64,000 nt of DNA from MM2 sp035460165 (lineage in GTDB: Bacteria; Pseudomonadota; Gammaproteobacteria; Burkholderiales; Methylophilaceae): contig DATHWW010000016.1 in the NCBI GenBank assembly GCA_035460165.1, positions 38,319 to 102,318 on the forward strand, in the 5' to 3' direction. The first letter of the stretch is position 1. The number at the start of each line of letters is the position of its first letter. Below are positions 32,834 through 40,951 of the stretch, piece after piece. Made by a program: the position numbers and the translations under genes. The notes beneath the pieces were generated by a model that was not told the DNA's origin, did not search any database, and saw only the letters and a list, made by a program, of their open reading frames with translations.

Positions 32834-34540
32834 CTACTCGTTGTTTTTGCCGTCGAGTTTAGCTTTAAGCAGCGCTCCCAGATTGGTCGTGCCGGCATTG
32901 CCGCTGTCGTTGCTGCCGTACTTCTGCATGGCGTCGGCTTCGTCAGCCGCGTCCTTGGCCTTGATCGACAGATTGATGCCGCGGTTCTTGCGATCGATGT
33001 TGATGATGCGGGCCTCGACTTCGTCGCCTTCCTTCAGCACGTTGCGGATGTCTTCCACCTTCTCGCGGGAAACTTCGGAAGCACGCAGGTAGCCTTCGAC
33101 TTCGCCGTCCAGGGTCACGACTGCGCCCTTGGCATCCAGGCTCTTCACGACGCCCTTGACGATGGCACCCTTGTCATGAGTGGTGGTGTAGGAGTTGAAC
33201 GGGTCGTTGTCCAGTTGCTTGACGCCGAGGGAGATGCGCTCCTTCTCGACATCGATCGCCAGCACGACAGCTTCCACTTCGTCGCCCTTCTTGAAGTTGC
33301 GGATGGCTTCTTCGCCAGTCTGGCTCCAGGACAGGTCGGATAGGTGGATCAGGCCGTCGATGCCACCGGCCAGGCCGATGAACACGCCGAAGTCGGTGAT
33401 GGACTTGATCTGGCCGGAAACCTTGTCGCCGCGCTTGTGGCTGGCTGCGAAATCGTCCCACGGGTTGGACTTGCACTGCTTCATGCCCAGGGACAGGCGG
33501 CGGCGGTCTTCGTCGATCTCGAGGATCATGACTTCGACTTCGTCGCCCAGCTGGACGATCTTGGCCGGGTGCACGTTCTTGTTGGTCCAGTCCATTTCGG
33601 ACACGTGGACCAGGCCTTCGATGCCCGGTTCGATTTCAACGAACGCACCGTAGTCGGTCAGGTTGGTGACCTTGCCGAACAGGCGGGTGCTGACCGGATA
33701 GCGGCGGGACAGCGCAACCCACGGGTCGTCGCCCAGTTGCTTGATGCCCAGGGAAACGCGGTTCTTTTCTTGATCGAACTTGAGGATCTTGGCTTCGACT
33801 TCTTCGCCCACGGTGAGGACTTCGGAAGGATGCTTGACGCGGCGCCATGCCAGGTCGGTGATGTGCAGCAGGCCGTCGATGCCGCCGAGGTCGACAAATG
33901 CGCCGTAGTCGGTGATGTTCTTGACGATGCCCTTGACCACTGCGCCTTCCTTCAGGTTGGCCAGCAGCGCTTCACGGTCGGCGCCCATGGAAGCTTCCAT
34001 GACTGCGCGGCGGGACAGCACAACGTTGTTACGCTTGCGATCCAGCTTGATGACCTTGAATTCCCATTCCTTGAATTCGTAAGGAGTGGTGTCCTTGACC
34101 GGACGGGTGTCGACCAGCGAACCCGGCAGGAACGCGCGGATGCCGTTGATCATGACGGTCAGGCCGCCCTTGACGCGACCGTTGATCACGCCCTTGACGA
34201 TACGGCCTTCTTCCATTGCTTCTTCCAGATCCAACCAGGCCGCCAGGCGCTTGGCTTTTTCACGGGAGAGTTTGGTGGAGCCAAAGCCGTCTTCCAGCGA
34301 TTCGATGGCGACCTTAACGAAATCGCCCACGGCGACTTCGAGTTCGCCCTTGTCGTTGCGGAATTCGGAGGCAGCGATCACGCTCTCGGACTTAAGGCCG
34401 GCGTTGACGACGACGAAGTCGTTATCGACGGAGACCACTTCAGCGGTGATCACTTCGCCTGAACGCATTTCCTGGCGAGCCAGGCTTTCTTCGAACAGGG
34501 CGGCAAAACTCTCTTGGGATTGTGGGGAAGCAGTAGCCAT
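32834..34540 (-). CDS. rpsA: 30S ribosomal protein S1
   Basis: 568 residues with six S1 RNA-binding repeats, typified by GIVKNITDYGAFVDLGGIDG and GKVTNLTDYGAFVEIEPG. It unwinds mRNA leaders for initiation. The C-terminal tail is Lys/Asp/Gly-rich. The leader between cmk and rpsA has a hairpin followed by a T-run (34584-34612) and a second hairpin just before the ATG, suggesting regulated expression, as known for S1 autogenous control in E. coli. Confidence 0.97.
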   Translation of the reverse strand: MATASPQSQESFAALFEESLARQEMRSGEVITAEVVSVDNDFVVVNAGLKSESVIAASEFRNDKGELEVAVGDFVKVAIESLEDGFGSTKLSREKAKRLAAWLDLEEAMEEGRIVKGVINGRVKGGLTVMINGIRAFLPGSLVDTRPVKDTTPYEFKEWEFKVIKLDRKRNNVVLSRRAVMEASMGADREALLANLKEGAVVKGIVKNITDYGAFVDLGGIDGLLHITDLAWRRVKHPSEVLTVGEEVEAKILKFDQEKNRVSLGIKQLGDDPWVALSRRYPVSTRLFGKVTNLTDYGAFVEIEPGIEGLVHVSEMDWTNKNVHPAKIVQLGDEVEVMILEIDEDRRRLSLGMKQCKSNPWDDFAASHKRGDKVSGQIKSITDFGVFIGLAGGIDGLIHLSDLSWSQTGEEAIRNFKKGDEVEAVVLAIDVEKERISLGVKQLDNDPFNSYTTTHDKGAIVKGVVKSLDAKGAVVTLDGEVEGYLRASEVSREKVEDIRNVLKEGDEVEARIINIDRKNRGINLSIKAKDAADEADAMQKYGSNDSGNAGTTNLGALLKAKLDGKNNE

Positions 34541-34560
34541 TAATAAAGTACCTAAATATT

Positions 34561-34576
34561 CCCGCCTGGCGGCGGG
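34561..34576 (-). promoter_or_regulatory. rpsA leader hairpin
   Basis: CCCGCC-N4-GGCGGG forms a 6-bp GC stem about 20 bp before the rpsA ATG. It could act in translational autoregulation by S1 (inference). Confidence 0.4.
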
Positions 34577-34583
34577 TCAGATT

Positions 34584-34612
34584 AAAAAAACCATGAATCG
34601 TGCGATTCATGG
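34584..34612 (-). terminator. Terminator/attenuator-like hairpin between cmk and rpsA
   Basis: CCATGAATC-N4-GATTCATGG forms a 9-bp perfect stem followed on the minus strand by seven or more T. It would end transcription from cmk before rpsA, so rpsA either has its own promoter or is read through. Confidence 0.65.
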
Positions 34613-34631
34613 AGCTTAAAAATTGGTGTTG

Positions 34632-35297
34632 CTAGTGCGCGGTATGAGCATCCAGTACCGACTGCACCGCCTGCGCGATGGTAAGATGATCCGTATCGAG
34701 CAGCGCGGCGTCCTCGCATTGCTGCAACGGCGCCACTTTACGTTCCCGATCCCGGGCGTCGCGCAATTGCAAATCTTTGAGGATGTCGTCTAGATTAGCA
34801 TGGTTTCCTTTCTCTATCAACTGCTTATATCGTCGTTCAGCGCGCACTTCAGCGCTTGCGGTCAGGAAAATCTTGGTCTGGGCGTCGGGGAAAATCACCG
34901 AACCCATGTCGCGTCCGTCGGCCACCAGCCCCGGTGCCTTGCGAAAGCTGCGCTGCAGATCGACTAGCGCGCGGCGCACTTGCGGGTGCACGGCGACTTC
35001 TGACGCGCCGCGGCTCATTTCTTCAGTGCGCACGTCGGCGCTGACATTCTCGCTGTTCAGAAATATCTCGCCATTCTCGAAACGGATATCCAGATCCTTT
35101 GCCATCTCGGCCAGGGCGGTTTCATCTTTCCAGGCAATGCCTTGCTTCAATCCTGCCAGTGCGACGATGCGGTACAGAGCGCCGGAGTCCAGATAGTGGT
35201 ACCCCAATTTCTGCGCGACCAGTTGCGCGACCGTGCCCTTGCCTGAGGCGGAGGGACCGTCGATGGCGATGACGGGGACGGTGGACGGCAGGCTCAT
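34632..35297 (-). CDS. cmk: Cytidylate kinase
   Basis: 221 residues. The P-loop is IDGPSASGKGTVA. YLDSGALYRIVA and GRDMGSVIFPDA are typical substrate motifs. It phosphorylates CMP and dCMP. It lies before rpsA as in most proteobacteria, but aroA is not adjacent: an opposite-strand DUF2061 gene intervenes. Confidence 0.96.
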   Translation of the reverse strand: MSLPSTVPVIAIDGPSASGKGTVAQLVAQKLGYHYLDSGALYRIVALAGLKQGIAWKDETALAEMAKDLDIRFENGEIFLNSENVSADVRTEEMSRGASEVAVHPQVRRALVDLQRSFRKAPGLVADGRDMGSVIFPDAQTKIFLTASAEVRAERRYKQLIEKGNHANLDDILKDLQLRDARDRERKVAPLQQCEDAALLDTDHLTIAQAVQSVLDAHTAH

Positions 35298-35336
35298 CTA
35301 TTTATATTTCCTATCAAACTGTTTTAAACAATCAAT

Positions 35337-35366
35337 TTGTTTTACGTTAGCTACTCAATTGATAAT
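35337..35366 (+). promoter_or_regulatory. Candidate promoter of the DUF2061 gene
   Basis: TTGTTT (35337-35342) and GATAAT (35361-35366) with 18-bp spacing, directly upstream of the DUF2061 start. The -10 box lies inside the Fur-box-like sequence. Confidence 0.5.
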
Positions 35367-35376
35367 CGTTCTCAAC
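35358..35376. promoter_or_regulatory. Candidate Fur box
   Basis: TGATAAT-C-GTTCTCA (35360-35374) matches the 7-1-7 Fur consensus TGATAAT-N-ATTATCA at 12 of 14 positions. It overlaps the -10 box of the DUF2061 gene, a typical repressor position. Iron-dependent repression is inference. Confidence 0.55.
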
Positions 35377-35394
35377 AACTATCAGGAGAGCATC

Positions 35395-35592
35395 ATGAAA
35401 AAAACACTTACATTTGCGGCCGTGCATTTTACTGTGGCATTCAGTGTCGGTTACGCCATGACAGGTAGTTTGACGGTCGGCGGCGCCATCGCGCTGGTCG
35501 AGCCGGCCTGCAACACCGTGGCCTATTTTTTCCATGAGAAGTTCTGGCAGCGCTTGGGCCATGAATCGCTGGCCCATGCCCATCACGCCTGA
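35395..35592 (+). CDS. DUF2061 small membrane protein
   Basis: 65 residues from the ATG at 35395, with a strong AGGAGAG site. Two hydrophobic segments (about 5-24 and 28-45) and a conserved VEPACNTVAYFFHEKFW motif match the DUF2061 family of inner-membrane proteins. The C-terminus is His-rich (GHESLAHAHHA). It sits alone on the plus strand between aroA and cmk, with a Fur-box-like promoter. Its last 10 bp overlap the end of aroA. The function is unknown; an iron- or metal-linked role is inference. Confidence 0.85.
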   Translation: MKKTLTFAAVHFTVAFSVGYAMTGSLTVGGAIALVEPACNTVAYFFHEKFWQRLGHESLAHAHHA

Positions 35593-36872
35593 ACGACTTC
35601 TCCGAACCGGTCGAAATAATCGGGGAAGGTTTTCGCGACGCATTTCGGGTCATTGATCGTCACCGGCACGCCGCCCAGGCTGACCAACGAAAAGCACATC
35701 GCCATGCGGTGGTCGTCGTAGGTATCGATTGCCGCATTCGGGGTCAGGGCTGCCGGCGGCGTGACGCGGATGTAGTCCGCGCCTTCTTCTATCGTAGCGC
35801 CGACCTTGCTCAATTCAGCCGCCATAGCGCTGATACGATCGGTTTCCTTGACGCGCCAGCTAGCGATGTTACGCAGCGTGGTGGTGCCATCGGCGTAGAG
35901 CGCGGCAATCGCCAAGGTCATTGCGGCATCGGGAATGTGGTTGCAATCGAGGTCGAGCGCTTTCAGCTTGCCGCTGGATTTTGCTTCGATCCAGTGGTCG
36001 CCCATCGTGATTTCCGCGCCCATCAATTCCAGCGCTTCCGCGAAACGCACGTCGCCCTGGATGCTTTGCTTGCCGATGCCTTCCACGCGCACCGGGCCGC
36101 GGCCAATCGCGCCTGCAGCCAGGAAATACGAGGCAGAAGAGGCGTCGCCTTCTACCCACAGCTCGCCGGGGCTGCGATAGCGGCTATTGGCGGGAATCGT
36201 GAACGATTGCCAGCCGTCGCGCTGCACGTTGACGCCGAAGCGCGCCATCAGGTTGAGCGTAATTTCGATGTAGGGCTTGGAGATCAGTTCGCCGACGACT
36301 TCAATGGTTGTCTCCTGTCCGGTTAGCGGCAGCGCCATCAGCAGGGCGGTCAGGAACTGGCTGGACACATTGCCGCGCACGGAAACCTTGTTGCCGCTGA
36401 CGGCGGACGGGAAAATTTCCAGCGGCGGGAAGCCTTCGTTGCCCAGATAGCGGATGTCCGCACCGGCTTGGCGCAGCGCATCCACCAAATCACCGATCGG
36501 CCGTTCGTGCATGCGTGCGACGCCGGAGAGCTTGTAGTGGCCGCCGGACAGTGCCAGCGCTGCGGTCAGCGGACGGAAAGCGGTGCCAGCGTTGCCGAGA
36601 AAAAGGTCAGCTTCTTTCACCTGGAAAGCGCCGCCCATGCCCGTCACCTTCCAATCGTCCGCGCCGGTTTGCTCCAATGGAACGCCGAGGATTTTCAGCG
36701 CGTCCAGCATGCGCGCGGTATCGTCCGAGGCCAGCAGGTCGCGGATGTGCGTCGTGCCCTCGGCCAGCGCTGCCAGCAGCAGCGTGCGGTTGGAAATGCT
36801 TTTGGAGCCGGGCAGTTTGATGGTGCCTTCGGCGCGGCTGGCGGGGGCGAGATTCAATGTTTCCATGGTCAT
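35583..36872 (-). CDS. aroA: EPSP synthase (3-phosphoshikimate 1-carboxyvinyltransferase)
   Basis: 429 residues. Typical motifs are LPGSKSISNRTLLLAAL (substrate loop), LGNAGTAFRPLTAAL and YDDHRMAMCFSL. It makes EPSP in the shikimate pathway. The ATG at 36872 overlaps the tyrA stop by 4 bp; the Met two codons later is an alternative start. It is co-transcribed with tyrA. Confidence 0.96.
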   Translation of the reverse strand: MTMETLNLAPASRAEGTIKLPGSKSISNRTLLLAALAEGTTHIRDLLASDDTARMLDALKILGVPLEQTGADDWKVTGMGGAFQVKEADLFLGNAGTAFRPLTAALALSGGHYKLSGVARMHERPIGDLVDALRQAGADIRYLGNEGFPPLEIFPSAVSGNKVSVRGNVSSQFLTALLMALPLTGQETTIEVVGELISKPYIEITLNLMARFGVNVQRDGWQSFTIPANSRYRSPGELWVEGDASSASYFLAAGAIGRGPVRVEGIGKQSIQGDVRFAEALELMGAEITMGDHWIEAKSSGKLKALDLDCNHIPDAAMTLAIAALYADGTTTLRNIASWRVKETDRISAMAAELSKVGATIEEGADYIRVTPPAALTPNAAIDTYDDHRMAMCFSLVSLGGVPVTINDPKCVAKTFPDYFDRFGEVVQA

Positions 36873-37735
36873 TTGTTGTGAGAGTTGGCCCAGTTGGTAC
36901 GGGCGTTGCGGGCATGTTCGAACGCTTCCGCGAGGGCATCGCCGTCTTGTGCGTCAATCAGGCTACGGATTTGCGAGAGGCGCGCAATGTAGGCATCCAG
37001 TTCCTGCAGCATCGCAGGACGATTGGCGAGACAGATGTCGCGCCACATTTCCGGCGAACTGCCGGCAATGCGCGAAAAATCGCGGAAGCCGCCGGCGGCA
37101 AAACCGAACAGCTGGTCGGCATTGGGGCGGCGCGCGATTTCCTCGACCAATGCAAACGCCAGTACGTGCGGCAAGTGGCTGACGACGGCGAATATCCGGT
37201 CGTGCAGGTCGACCGGCATTTCGATGACCTTGGCGCCGCAGCCGCGCCAGAAATCGGCGATGGCTTTCACATCCGCAGCGGAATTTTCAGGCAATGGCGT
37301 CAGGACGATATTCTTGCCGTCGAACAATTCGGTCTTGGCGGCGGTGACGCCGCTTTTTTCCGCGCCGGCAATCGGGTGGCCGGGAACGAAGCGGGGCAAG
37401 GCGTCGCCGAGGTTGGCGCGGGCGGCATCAGCCACGTCGCCCTTGGTGCTGCCGGCGTCGGATATCAGGGTTTTCGCGCCGAGAAGCGGACGCATCGCCG
37501 TCATCACGTCCGGCATCTGGCCGACCGGCATTGCCAACAGCACGAAATCGGCATCCGCGACAGCCTGTTCAATCGGTTCGATGGCGTCGATCACGCCCAG
37601 CTTGAGGGCGGTGTCCATGTTTTCGCTCGGGCGACCCACGCCGACAATGCGGCGCGCGAGTCCGGCCCGCCGCGCGGCAAGCGCGGCCGATCCGCCGATG
37701 AGACCGACGCCAATAATCACCAGTTTGTCCATCAT
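36869..37735 (-). CDS. tyrA: Prephenate dehydrogenase
   Basis: 288 residues. The N-terminal Rossmann fold has IIGVGLIGGSAAL. Catalytic-site motifs are SDAGSTKG, GHPIAGAEKSG and SHLPHVLAFALV. It oxidises prephenate to 4-hydroxyphenylpyruvate for tyrosine. No chorismate-mutase or ACT domain is attached. It is first gene of the tyrA-aroA unit. Confidence 0.94.
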   Translation of the reverse strand: MMDKLVIIGVGLIGGSAALAARRAGLARRIVGVGRPSENMDTALKLGVIDAIEPIEQAVADADFVLLAMPVGQMPDVMTAMRPLLGAKTLISDAGSTKGDVADAARANLGDALPRFVPGHPIAGAEKSGVTAAKTELFDGKNIVLTPLPENSAADVKAIADFWRGCGAKVIEMPVDLHDRIFAVVSHLPHVLAFALVEEIARRPNADQLFGFAAGGFRDFSRIAGSSPEMWRDICLANRPAMLQELDAYIARLSQIRSLIDAQDGDALAEAFEHARNARTNWANSHNK

Positions 37736-37840
37736 GACCAGTTTGTCGCGCAGAGTGTACGGAGTGGGGAAAAGGGAGGTATTCTAGCATGATGGCTTGC
37801 TTGTCTTCTCTCGCAAGGTCTCCAAAGAAAGCATGCACGG

Positions 37841-38731
37841 ATGGAAATACAGAACAAACTCGTTATCGGCATTGCTTCGCGTGCGCTGTTCGACCTGTCG
37901 GCCAGCCACGAGGTCTTCGAGAAAGAGGGCGTGGAGGCGTATTGCCGCTATCAGATCGACCATGAGGACGACCCTCTGGAACCAGGCGTCGCATTCGGGC
38001 TGACGCGCAAATTGTTGGCGCTTAACCAGTCGGATCAGCCGCAGCGCGTGGAGGTGATCCTGCTGTCGCGCAACAGTGCCGATACCGGACTGCGTGTGTT
38101 CAATTCGATCAAGCACCATCGGCTGGGCATTGAGCGGGCCGTGTTTACGCGCGGTGAAAGCCCATACCGCTACGTGCCTGCATTCGGCGTGCATCTCTTT
38201 TTATCGGCCGATCCTGCGGATGTGCGGCAGGCGCTGGACTCGGGTTATGCCGCGGCGACCATCCTGCCCTCCAATGTAGGACGCAACGAGACTGATCAGC
38301 TGCGTATCGCGTTCGACGGCGATGCGGTGCTGTTTTCGGACGAAGCGGAGCGGGTGTACAAGGCAAGCGGGCTGGCTGCATTTTCCGACAGCGAGGTGCA
38401 GGCTGCGCGTGAACCTTTATCCGGCGGGCCTTTCAAGAATTTTCTCGCGATGCTGCATCGCATCCAGGCGGAATATCCTGCCGATTCCGCGCCGATACGG
38501 ACTGCGCTCGTCACGGCGCGCGGCGCACCGGCGCACGAGCGGGTCATACGCACTTTGCGGCATTGGGGTATTCGTATCGATGAAGCGCTATTCCTGGCGG
38601 GAATGGACAAAGGACCGTTCCTGCAGGCATTCGGAGCGGATATCTTTTTTGACGATCAGAGCAAACATTGCGAATCGGCACGGCAGCATGTAGCGACTTG
38701 CCATGTGCCGCACGGCATTGCGAACGAGTAA
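37841..38731 (+). CDS. Cytosolic 5'-nucleotidase family protein
   Basis: 296 residues, of the NT5C1-like 5'-nucleotidase family (PF06189 type). Motifs seen are VIGIASRALFDL, LLSRNSADTGLRVFNSI, FLSADPADV and IAFDGDAVLFSDEAE; the last contains the DxD-like catalytic core. GMDKGPFLQAFGADIFFDDQ follows near the end. It would hydrolyse nucleoside monophosphates. Divergent from tyrA. Confidence 0.85.
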   Translation: MEIQNKLVIGIASRALFDLSASHEVFEKEGVEAYCRYQIDHEDDPLEPGVAFGLTRKLLALNQSDQPQRVEVILLSRNSADTGLRVFNSIKHHRLGIERAVFTRGESPYRYVPAFGVHLFLSADPADVRQALDSGYAAATILPSNVGRNETDQLRIAFDGDAVLFSDEAERVYKASGLAAFSDSEVQAAREPLSGGPFKNFLAMLHRIQAEYPADSAPIRTALVTARGAPAHERVIRTLRHWGIRIDEALFLAGMDKGPFLQAFGADIFFDDQSKHCESARQHVATCHVPHGIANE

Positions 38732-38751
38732 GGCTATTTCGGGAAAACGGC

Positions 38752-39016
38752 AAAGGCCTGTTTCAGTAGTATTCGGCGATTGCATCGCAGCAGATTCAGG
38801 GATGACTGCAAGACGCGCGCGATTACGAATTTGAGTTCGAAACTTGCGCAACCAGCAGATGCGCCTCCGATATCTACGCGACCCAGTAGGACAACCATGC
38901 TTGGCGCATCGTCACTTGCTCGCCGCGTGTTTGGGAAAACCAAACTGCGGTTTGCGCCTTACGTACTTCCTCACGCATGGCCTTGGCAATGCCGAATACT
39001 ACTGAAACAGGCCTTT
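38752..39016. mobile_element. 265-bp MITE-like element with 26-bp perfect terminal inverted repeats
   Basis: The 26 bases at 38752-38777 (beginning AAAGGCCTGTTTCAGTAG) recur as an exact inverted copy at 38991-39016. The interior of 213 bp has no convincing gene; short frames on either strand end inside the inverted repeats. This is the layout of a non-autonomous transposable element or a large structured RNA. No clear target-site duplication was found. It fills the 378-bp spacer between the nucleotidase and bpt, where nothing else was recognised. Confidence 0.7.
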
Positions 39017-39109
39017 TAAATAGATGGCGTTCCGAGATTGAGATCCCAATGCCAGAACGCCGATGCCACGGAGATGACATTAATGTGACTTCGGCGAATT
39101 GCCGAAAGT

Positions 39110-39853
39110 TCACACATCTTTTGAAGAATTTTTTTCGAGCGGTTGCCACGCTTCGTCCAGCAAGGCTTCCAGTGGTTTAAAGTCTTGTTTGTACGCCATT
39201 TTCCGGCTTTCGGCGATCCAATAGCCGAGGAAGAGGTAGGGGCGCTGAATCCGCCGGCACCATTCGACCAGCCACAGGATGCTATAGGTGCCATAACTGG
39301 CGCTTGGGTCGCTGCAATCGTAAAAAGTGTAGACCGCGGATAGTCCATCCTGAACGCAATCCACCACGCTCACAATCTTGAGCACGCCGTTTTCGCGGAA
39401 CTCTACCAGCACGGTCTCGACATTGCTTTGCGCCAGGAAGTTGCGGTACTGCTCGGCGCCATCCGAGTCCATTCCGCCGCCAGTATGGCGTGCATGCTGG
39501 TAGGCGCGATATAGCTTGAAGTGCTCTTCGGAGTAATGCAGGTCGAGTACTTCCACGGTGAGGTTGGCGTGGTGTTTCCAGGCACGCCGTTGGCTGCGGT
39601 TTGGTTTGAATTCTGCAACAGGAAGGCGCACCGGCACGCAGGCCGAGCAATTTTCGCAATGTGGGCGGTAAGCGAATTTGCCGCTACGGCGAAAGCCGAG
39701 TTGAATCAAGTCGCTATACACGCGGTTGTCGATCAGGTGATGGGGCGCTGCGATCAAGGACTGTGCCTGACGCCCGTCGAGATAGCCGCAGGGATAAGGC
39801 GTGGTGACGTAAAACTGGATCCGCTGAAGCGGCGGGTCATTGGGCAGGGTCAT
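39110..39853 (-). CDS. bpt: Aspartate/glutamate leucyltransferase (Bpt)
   Basis: 247 residues. It adds Leu from Leu-tRNA to N-terminal Asp or Glu, marking proteins for ClpAP. The conserved TPYPCGYLDGRQAQS, CENCSACVPVRLP and SILWLVEWCRRIQRPYLFLG motifs are present. It overlaps the aat stop region by 17 bp, so both N-end-rule transferases come from one operon. Confidence 0.94.
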   Translation of the reverse strand: MTLPNDPPLQRIQFYVTTPYPCGYLDGRQAQSLIAAPHHLIDNRVYSDLIQLGFRRSGKFAYRPHCENCSACVPVRLPVAEFKPNRSQRRAWKHHANLTVEVLDLHYSEEHFKLYRAYQHARHTGGGMDSDGAEQYRNFLAQSNVETVLVEFRENGVLKIVSVVDCVQDGLSAVYTFYDCSDPSASYGTYSILWLVEWCRRIQRPYLFLGYWIAESRKMAYKQDFKPLEALLDEAWQPLEKNSSKDV

Positions 39854-40538
39854 GGAGCTTCCATTTTCCTGGGGAATCAGGTTTCAATTTTACCAATTCG
39901 GCCAGCCTCTGGGCAAATTCGTAGCGGGAAATTTCGCGTGCGCCCAGGCTGGCCAGATGCGGGGTATGCATTTGACAATCGATCATGCCGTAGCCTTGCT
40001 GCTGCAGGTGCCGCACCAGATGCACAAAGGCCAGTTTGGAGGCGTTGGTGGCGTGATGAAACATCGATTCGCCGTAAAACATGCGGCCGATGGCGACGCC
40101 GTATAACCCGCCGACCAGTTTGCCGTCCATCCAGGTTTCAATGGAGTGGGCGTAGCCCAAGGTATGCAGCGCGCAATATCCCTCCAGGATTTCCGGCACG
40201 ATCCAGCTGCCGTCTTGCCCGGGGCGCGGTGTCGCGGCACAGGCCAGCATGACCTCCTTAAACGCCGTGTCGCAGCGTATTTCGTAATCCTGTTTTTTCA
40301 GGCGCCTGCCAAGCGAGCGGGAAACTTTTAATTCATCCGGAAACAGCACCATGCGCGGGTCGGGGCTCCACCACAACGGCGGTTGTCCGGGGCTGTACCA
40401 AGGAAAAATACCGCGACGATATGCATCGAGCAGGCGTTGCGGCGAGAGGTCGCCCCCGGCGGCGAGCAGGCCGCTGGGTTCTTTCAATGCCCGTTCCAGC
40501 GGGGGGAAGGGAGTGTCAGTGTCTAGCCAGGAGATCAT
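39837..40538 (-). CDS. aat: Leucyl/phenylalanyl-tRNA--protein transferase
   Basis: 233 residues. Motifs are GLLAAGGDLSPQRLLDAYRR, GIFPWYSPGQPPLWWSPDPR and GLYGVAIGRMFYGESMF. It attaches Leu or Phe to N-terminal Lys or Arg in the bacterial N-end rule pathway. It precedes bpt in the same operon. Confidence 0.96.
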   Translation of the reverse strand: MISWLDTDTPFPPLERALKEPSGLLAAGGDLSPQRLLDAYRRGIFPWYSPGQPPLWWSPDPRMVLFPDELKVSRSLGRRLKKQDYEIRCDTAFKEVMLACAATPRPGQDGSWIVPEILEGYCALHTLGYAHSIETWMDGKLVGGLYGVAIGRMFYGESMFHHATNASKLAFVHLVRHLQQQGYGMIDCQMHTPHLASLGAREISRYEFAQRLAELVKLKPDSPGKWKLHDPAQ

Positions 40539-40582
40539 TTAATTCATTCGCCGATATCCATCGTCAACACGCACGTTACAGC

Positions 40583-40951
40583 TCATGTTTGCGTCGCCAC
40601 CAATCGTCCCCGGTACATGCCCATCTGGCAGGTGAATTCATATTGGCCGGGTTTCAGTGGAGGCAGGGTCACACTCCGCGCCTTGCCCAGCGGCAATTCG
40701 GCGCTGATACCGAGGTCGCCGAATACGACTTTCTCGGCACAAGGTGTAGCGTCATGGCGCGTGAAGCGCAGCGTCAGTGCTTGCCCGGCCGGAACGTCGA
40801 GTGCCGCCGGCTGGTAGACGCCATCCTTGACCTGAATATCGATAGGCTGTTGTGCGCTGGAATGTTCGGCCTTGGGGCTGGACAGCCAGAACCACCATGC
40901 GATGAGTCCGATGGCGGCGAGGCCGCCCAAGGTGACGAATAATTCGCTCAT
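40583..40951 (-). CDS. Membrane-anchored cupredoxin-like protein of copper operon
   Basis: 122 residues. An N-terminal membrane helix (about 5-23) is followed by an EfeO/plastocyanin-like domain. Potential copper ligands are Cys in ATPCAEKVVF, Cys in YEFTCQMGMYRG, and nearby His and Met residues. It overlaps copA by 4 bp, so it likely receives or buffers copper exported by CopA. It is the last gene of the minus-strand copper operon. Confidence 0.85.
   Translation of the reverse strand: MSELFVTLGGLAAIGLIAWWFWLSSPKAEHSSAQQPIDIQVKDGVYQPAALDVPAGQALTLRFTRHDATPCAEKVVFGDLGISAELPLGKARSVTLPPLKPGQYEFTCQMGMYRGRLVATQT

Noticed and set aside
38734..39019. Two short open frames inside the inverted-repeat element
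   Set aside because: Both end in the same RILLKQAF-type peptide because each runs into an inverted end; no other coding sign.
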